This document shows positions 54,163 through 57,478 of a stretch of DNA of 57,478 nucleotides, piece after piece. The notes below the pieces were generated by a model. That model had not been told where the DNA came from, made no database searches, and saw only the letters and a program-made list of their open reading frames with translations. The first letter of the stretch is position 1. Every line of letters starts with the position of its first letter. The translations under genes were made by a program, and so were the position numbers. Where the stretch lies: NCBI GenBank assembly GCA_024398495.1, contig JAKSJA010000009.1, forward strand, positions 1 through 57,478. Direction: 5' to 3'. This stretch comes from Bacteroidaceae bacterium. GTDB lineage: Bacteria; Bacteroidota; Bacteroidia; Bacteroidales; Bacteroidaceae.

Positions 54163-55124
54163 TGTCCGTTTTTTGTTGCTCCCACATGATGAATCAAACC
54201 ATCTGCAGTCATCTTTGCCACTATACGTTCACATTGTCGTAGTGTTATACCTATCATCTCAGCCATATCCTTCATGGATACATTTGGAGTATTGCGTATG
54301 ATAGACAAGATTTTTAGTTCATTTCCACCGACATTTCCACCGACATTTCTACCGACATTTGTCAGTTTCTCACCCTGATGAGTTTTTAGAGCAGTCAGTA
54401 TTTCCCGAAGCATAAAGTCTATGAATGGTCCGGAGTCAGCCTTTCTTGAACTTTCACCGATTGCATCGTAATAAGCCTGTTGATTTGCATATACCATATT
54501 TTCCACAGGAAGATGTTCAAAGAGCGGATGCAATCGTCCCAGTATAAGCGATTGCCAAAAGCGTCCCATGCGCCCGTTACCATCTATGAAAGGATGTATG
54601 AACTCAAACTCATAGTGGAAAACACAAGAGCGTATCAGCAGATGATCCTTACTTTTTCTTAACCATTCAAACAAGTCATTAATCAGCAAAGGTACTCTGT
54701 CAGCAGGAGGAGCAAAATGCTCACAACCATTCTCACTAAACACGCCAACATCACCACTTCTAAAATTACCCGCTCCGTCCACCAACGCTTCCATCATCAC
54801 TCCGTGTGCACGCAACAAGTCCTTTACCTTGAAAGCATCGAGTGTAGAATACATCTCGTATGTGCGCAGAGCATTTTTCACCTCCTGAATATCGCGCAAC
54901 GGAGCCACCACCTTTTTTCCATTGATGATGTCGCTCACCTGTCCCTCCGTCAGTCGGTTACCCTCTATAGCAAGTGAACTATGAATGGTGCTTATGCGGT
55001 TTGCCTTACGCAGTCGCAATCCATCCTCTTGCTCCAGACGAATGACGTATCGCTCTATCTGAGCAGATATTTCTGCTATCATATTGATAGCTTCGGCTGA
55101 TATTGTATATGGTGGTATGTACAT
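54135..55124 (-). CDS. Fic family protein (class II) with C-terminal winged helix
   Basis: Fic enzymes transfer AMP or other phosphate groups from nucleotides to target proteins. The 329-aa protein has the complete active-site motif HPFIDGNGRMGR (177-188) and an N-terminal inhibitory helix motif Ser50-x3-Glu54-Gly55, which makes it class II and self-inhibited. Residues about 265-329 are a winged helix (MKDMAEMIGITLRQCERIVAKM), typical of Fic/DOC proteins that bind DNA. A 12-bp tandem repeat encodes NVG(R/G) three times in the linker. No separate antitoxin gene is seen. The target is unknown. Confidence 0.92.
   Translation of the reverse strand: MYIPPYTISAEAINMIAEISAQIERYVIRLEQEDGLRLRKANRISTIHSSLAIEGNRLTEGQVSDIINGKKVVAPLRDIQEVKNALRTYEMYSTLDAFKVKDLLRAHGVMMEALVDGAGNFRSGDVGVFSENGCEHFAPPADRVPLLINDLFEWLRKSKDHLLIRSCVFHYEFEFIHPFIDGNGRMGRFWQSLILGRLHPLFEHLPVENMVYANQQAYYDAIGESSRKADSGPFIDFMLREILTALKTHQGEKLTNVGRNVGGNVGGNELKILSIIRNTPNVSMKDMAEMIGITLRQCERIVAKMTADGLIHHVGATKNGHWEIIDIFY
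54320..54355 (-). repeat. Three 12-bp tandem repeats in the Fic linker
   Basis: Plus-strand units CATTTCCACCGA, CATTTCCACCGA and CATTTCTACCGA are contiguous and encode a Gly/Asn hinge between the Fic core and the winged helix. Copy-number change would alter linker length by four residues without a frameshift. Confidence 0.85.
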
Positions 55125-55138
55125 TTTCTATTTTGTGG

Positions 55139-55146
55139 CAAAGTTA
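55139..55146 (-). promoter_or_regulatory. Candidate -7 box for the Fic gene
   Basis: CAAAGTTA on the plus strand reads TAACTTTG on the minus strand, 15 nt upstream of the Fic ATG. No clear TTTG is seen at -33. Confidence 0.45.
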
Positions 55147-55255
55147 CTAAAAATAAACCATTTATGTGAGCATAATTACATTTTTATGAGGGAATAACCA
55201 AAACAATTTTACATTTTTATCTATTCTCTAGAGAGACTTAAAATTATTATTAATC

Positions 55256-55346
55256 ATTAATTTCCCTATAGGTCATAGGGACAAGGAAGTCATAGGGACA
55301 GGTTTCTTCGACCCATATAAGTAGGTCACGGAACCTGTCGCTATGA
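55256..55346. repeat. REP-like imperfect palindrome cluster downstream of the AAA ATPase gene
   Basis: TCATAGGGACAGGTTTC (55290-55306) pairs with GGAACCTGTCGCTATGA (55330-55346), 15 of 17 positions. A partial direct copy, TCATAGGGACA, lies just before it, and ATTAATTTCCCTATAGG (55256-55272) recurs exactly at 57082-57098. The gap between the Fic gene and the ATPase (55125-55358) holds nothing else recognisable. Confidence 0.7.
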
Positions 55347-55358
55347 TCACTACAAGTG

Positions 55359-56711
55359 TTATAACAACCCACCCATATACAACGGAAGATAGATTACACC
55401 ATCCTCCACCTTTAAGTCACTCGTATGCAAAACAATAGGTTCTGCAACATACTTGTCAAACTTCTTTGCGAAGCGTCCTATAGAGGTCAATGTATAGCGA
55501 GGAGTTGACTTAACCTCAATCGGATGAATGTTGTGTCGGCTACTTATTACTGGCTTTGGCACAAGGAAGTCAATCTCCATTCGTTCCTCTGCCACCGTCT
55601 TTTTGTACGAGGAGAAGAAGTACAACCTATGGCCTGCCGTCCTTAGCATCTGAGCCACCAGATTCTCCACCAGCATGCCTTTGTTTACTTCCAGCTTGTC
55701 GTGCATCAACTTCCGGTACAGTTCCTCAGCTTTGATGGCTGCTTCCGTAAACGCATGACTGATCAGCAAACCGGTGTCTGCCATATACAATTTACGAGAA
55801 GCATCCTCCACTTTCATTTCCAAACCTACGCTCGGTTCCGCAGCAGCAAGACACGTGTTTACCACCCTCGATTCGTCTAACCAGAAGAATGCCATTTCTA
55901 CATTTCTTCCACGTGTCCCTTTGCCCAATGCTGACAATTTGAACTTCTTCTCATGTCGTTGCAGTTGCGATGGGATTGTATCAAAAATCTTCGTCACCCT
56001 CGCCTCCTGTCCTTTGGCATATTTACTGATGTCGCTTCGGTAGAGTGCCAGGATGTTGCGTTTCGTTCTGTCCACCTCGTCAAAGTCCTTCGACTCTACC
56101 CATTCCGCCACAGCCTGTGGCATTCCGCCCACTATCATATAGAGCCGCAGGTAATCCATCATTTTTCTGTGGAGCGACTGCCCCAAAGGCTTTCTTCCGG
56201 CAAAGCACTCCCTCACATAATCCATCATCATGTCATCACCCAATGCCCACATGAACTCCTCCAGATCCATTGGATGCATGTCGATTCTGTGTTCCTCGCT
56301 CGGGATGTTTATGTCCTTCACATTCGCATTGATGCTCATCAGCGACCCCGTTTCGATATATGCATACCTTCCGTCCTGCACCAGATACTTTATCATCTCG
56401 CGTGCTTCAGGGAACTTCTGAATCTCATCAAACACAATGAGCGACTCCCTGGGATAAAGTTTTTTGCCCGTTTCCAATTGCAGGTGCATGAAGAACTCAT
56501 CCCACTTGCCTCTGTATGTGCGGAAAACATCGAGCATAGTGTCCGAAGCTTCAGAGAAGTCAATCAGGATATACGACCTGTATTCCTTCCTTGCAAATTC
56601 CTCCACAATCCAGCTCTTGCCCACACGTCTGGCACCATCTATCAGCAAAGCCTCCTTCTGGCTTCGCTTTTCTTTCCATTCCAGCAGTTGGTCATATATT
56701 TTGCGTCTCAT
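55359..56711 (-). CDS. AAA ATPase of the DUF4143 type
   Basis: The 450-aa protein has Walker A GARRVGKS (26-33), Walker B LIVFDE (91-96) and a sensor-like ETGSLMS (about 118-124), followed by a helical region and a C-terminal PD-(D/E)XK-like fold (MEIDFLV…HPIEVKS, about 385-415). The family is abundant and mobile in Bacteroidota, with unknown function; defence or membrane-associated roles have been proposed for it. The nuclease-like Asp and Glu-x-Lys residues are intact. It has its own promoter and is flanked on both sides by shared repeats, which suggests an accessory cassette (inference). Confidence 0.88.
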   Translation of the reverse strand: MRRKIYDQLLEWKEKRSQKEALLIDGARRVGKSWIVEEFARKEYRSYILIDFSEASDTMLDVFRTYRGKWDEFFMHLQLETGKKLYPRESLIVFDEIQKFPEAREMIKYLVQDGRYAYIETGSLMSINANVKDINIPSEEHRIDMHPMDLEEFMWALGDDMMMDYVRECFAGRKPLGQSLHRKMMDYLRLYMIVGGMPQAVAEWVESKDFDEVDRTKRNILALYRSDISKYAKGQEARVTKIFDTIPSQLQRHEKKFKLSALGKGTRGRNVEMAFFWLDESRVVNTCLAAAEPSVGLEMKVEDASRKLYMADTGLLISHAFTEAAIKAEELYRKLMHDKLEVNKGMLVENLVAQMLRTAGHRLYFFSSYKKTVAEERMEIDFLVPKPVISSRHNIHPIEVKSTPRYTLTSIGRFAKKFDKYVAEPIVLHTSDLKVEDGVIYLPLYMGGLL

Positions 56712-57251
56712 AATTCTATTATTCTATAGTTTCTATTGATTCCTGATTGGAATTGAATGATTGTAATACACCAAACCAAGGATATCTTTTTGCTCAAATA
56801 TACACCATTCCAAGGTTTAATATGGTCGCAAAATTACACATATTTCTACGATTACCAAAGTTTCTTGATGAGTTTTAACACATTATTATGTAATTTGCGT
56901 CATTTGCAAGGAACGGAGAAAGAAGGAAGGGGAAAGCAACGGAGAAGTAAACAGGGTCACGGAACCTGTCCCTATGCCCCCCTATTATGTCTCTCGCAGA
57001 GAGCAGAGAGCGCAGAGATTTTTTTCCATACGAGCAGAGAATGCAGAGAGTAAATACACTTTTAATTATTCATTATTAATTATTAATTTCCCTATAGGGA
57101 ACTCTGCGTAGCACCTGAAAGGTGCGCCTCTGCCCTCTGCGTAAAAATCTTGAGCCATCGCAAAGATGGCTTGGATAGAAGTATATGACTGTTGGAAGTT
57201 AACTTGCATAAAGGCATATACTTATATACATAACCTCGTAAGAGACAAGAT
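56712..57251. other. Repeat-rich region without genes, upstream of the ATPase
   Basis: Beyond the ATPase promoter this stretch has no convincing gene. It holds GGTCACGGAACCTGTCCCTATG split across 56955-56976 (matching 55324-55345 with one change), GCAGAGAG-type short repeats (56988-57050), the 17-bp match to 55256-55272 at 57082-57098, and small hairpins GCACCT-GAA-AGGTGC (57113-57127) and AGCCATC-GCAAA-GATGGCT (57154-57172). AAGTTAACTT (57196-57205) is a perfect palindrome. The short frame 57092-57343 on the minus strand is repeat-encoded and is not called. Confidence 0.6.
56829..56859 (-). promoter_or_regulatory. Bacteroidota-type promoter for the AAA ATPase
   Basis: On the minus strand TTTG (56859-56856), a 19-nt spacer and TAATTTTG (56836-56829) match the consensus exactly. 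The predicted leader is about 110 nt. Confidence 0.7.
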
Positions 57252-57253
57252 TT

Positions 57254-57478
57254 TCTCTGCGAGAGGCTAAAAATCATTTGCGAGAGTCTTATTTTCATTT
57301 GCGAGAGGATTAAAAACTTCACTAACTTTTCGTAAAACTTCACTAAGTTTTAGTGAAATGTTTATGAAGTTCCGACCAATTCTTTATGAAGTTGCTGGCA
57401 ATTCTTTATGAAGTTGCTGGCAATTCTTTGTGTCGTGTAGAGCCATTCTTTGTGTCGCATAGAACATTTCTTTATGTC
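57254..57478. repeat. Mosaic tandem array of 21-22 bp units, running off the window end
   Basis: About ten contiguous units can be laid out with lengths 21, 21, 21, 21, then six of 22, and a partial eleventh. Units fall into groups that share their first 8-11 nt: (C/A)T(C/T)TGCGAGAG three times, TTCACTAA(C/G)TTTT twice, TTTATGAAGTT three times, TTTGTGTCG twice, then TTTATGTC at the edge. The second half varies more and usually ends AAAAC or ATTC. Two units are identical. TTCACTAA-GTT-TTAGTGAA (57339-57357) is a perfect hairpin. The 22-bp period and many stops exclude coding. Confidence 0.85.

Noticed and set aside
54135-55124. Fic-antitoxin two-gene module
   Set aside because: The inhibitory helix is built into the Fic protein (class II), and no small antitoxin gene is adjacent.
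57092-57343. 83-codon minus-strand frame near the right end
   Set aside because: Much of it (SQMKIRLSQM, SLSQRK) is simply the translation of 21-bp array units and of hairpins. No homology is recognised.
57254-57478. CRISPR array
   Set aside because: Units are only 21-22 bp with no constant full-length repeat, the variable parts are about 11 nt, and there is no cas gene in the window.

Overview
The window comes from a Bacteroidota chromosome, most likely Bacteroidales and probably Prevotellaceae. Upstream regions carry the Bacteroidota sigma-factor signature (TTTG, 19-20 nt, TAnnTTTG) instead of E. coli-type boxes. Order-restricted families are present (DUF4290, DUF3098, the ftsL-like protein of the dcw cluster). 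The dcw cluster lacks murF, and several secreted proteins look typical of the group. The genus is inference; no rRNA gene is present.

Layout. 1-137: 3' end of a secreted repeat-type protein, then a terminator. 303-3741 (+): efp, a glycosyltransferase, radC, a SufT-like Fe-S factor and lpxH, closely packed. 3780-5237 (+): pepD, convergent with 5328-7614 (-): a polyprenyl diphosphate synthase and miaB. 7917-12288 (+): a secreted protein of unknown function, an MsbA-type ABC exporter and prmC. 12358-16395 (+): ftsX, DUF3098, uppP, truB, queA. 16392-21495 (-): folK, typA, a short PBP4-like peptidase and an S41 protease, divergent from tRNA-Asn at 21620. 21726-27413 (-): tsaB, DUF4290, murA, rimM, dxr, rseP. 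27578-29710 (+): yicC, gmk, nadD. 29865-30440 (+): a compact recO. 30433-45716 (-): the whole mraZ-to-ftsZ division and cell-wall cluster. 46054-51468 (-): mnmG, apt, uvrC and a secreted beta-propeller hydrolase-like protein. 51522-51935 (+): sufE. 52096-57478: an accessory tail with an outer-membrane HhH protein, a Fic protein, an AAA ATPase of the DUF4143 type and repeat-rich DNA.

Functionally the window is an envelope-growth neighbourhood. uppP, mraY, murA/C/D/E/G, ftsW, ftsI and the PBP4-like enzyme make and trim peptidoglycan. ftsZ/A/Q/L/X run division. lpxH and the ABC exporter serve lipid A, and dxr plus the prenyl synthase supply isoprenoids. Translation and tRNA-modification genes (efp, prmC, truB, queA, miaB, mnmG, tsaB, typA, rimM) are interleaved.

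The most unusual features are repeats. A mosaic array of 21-22 bp units runs off the right end. Short tandem or palindromic elements have entered the prmC and truB reading frames. A six-copy inverted CTACGATACG array lies between sufE and the outer-membrane gene. REP-like palindromes flank the AAA ATPase. MurA carries Asp where the fosfomycin-targeted Cys normally sits.
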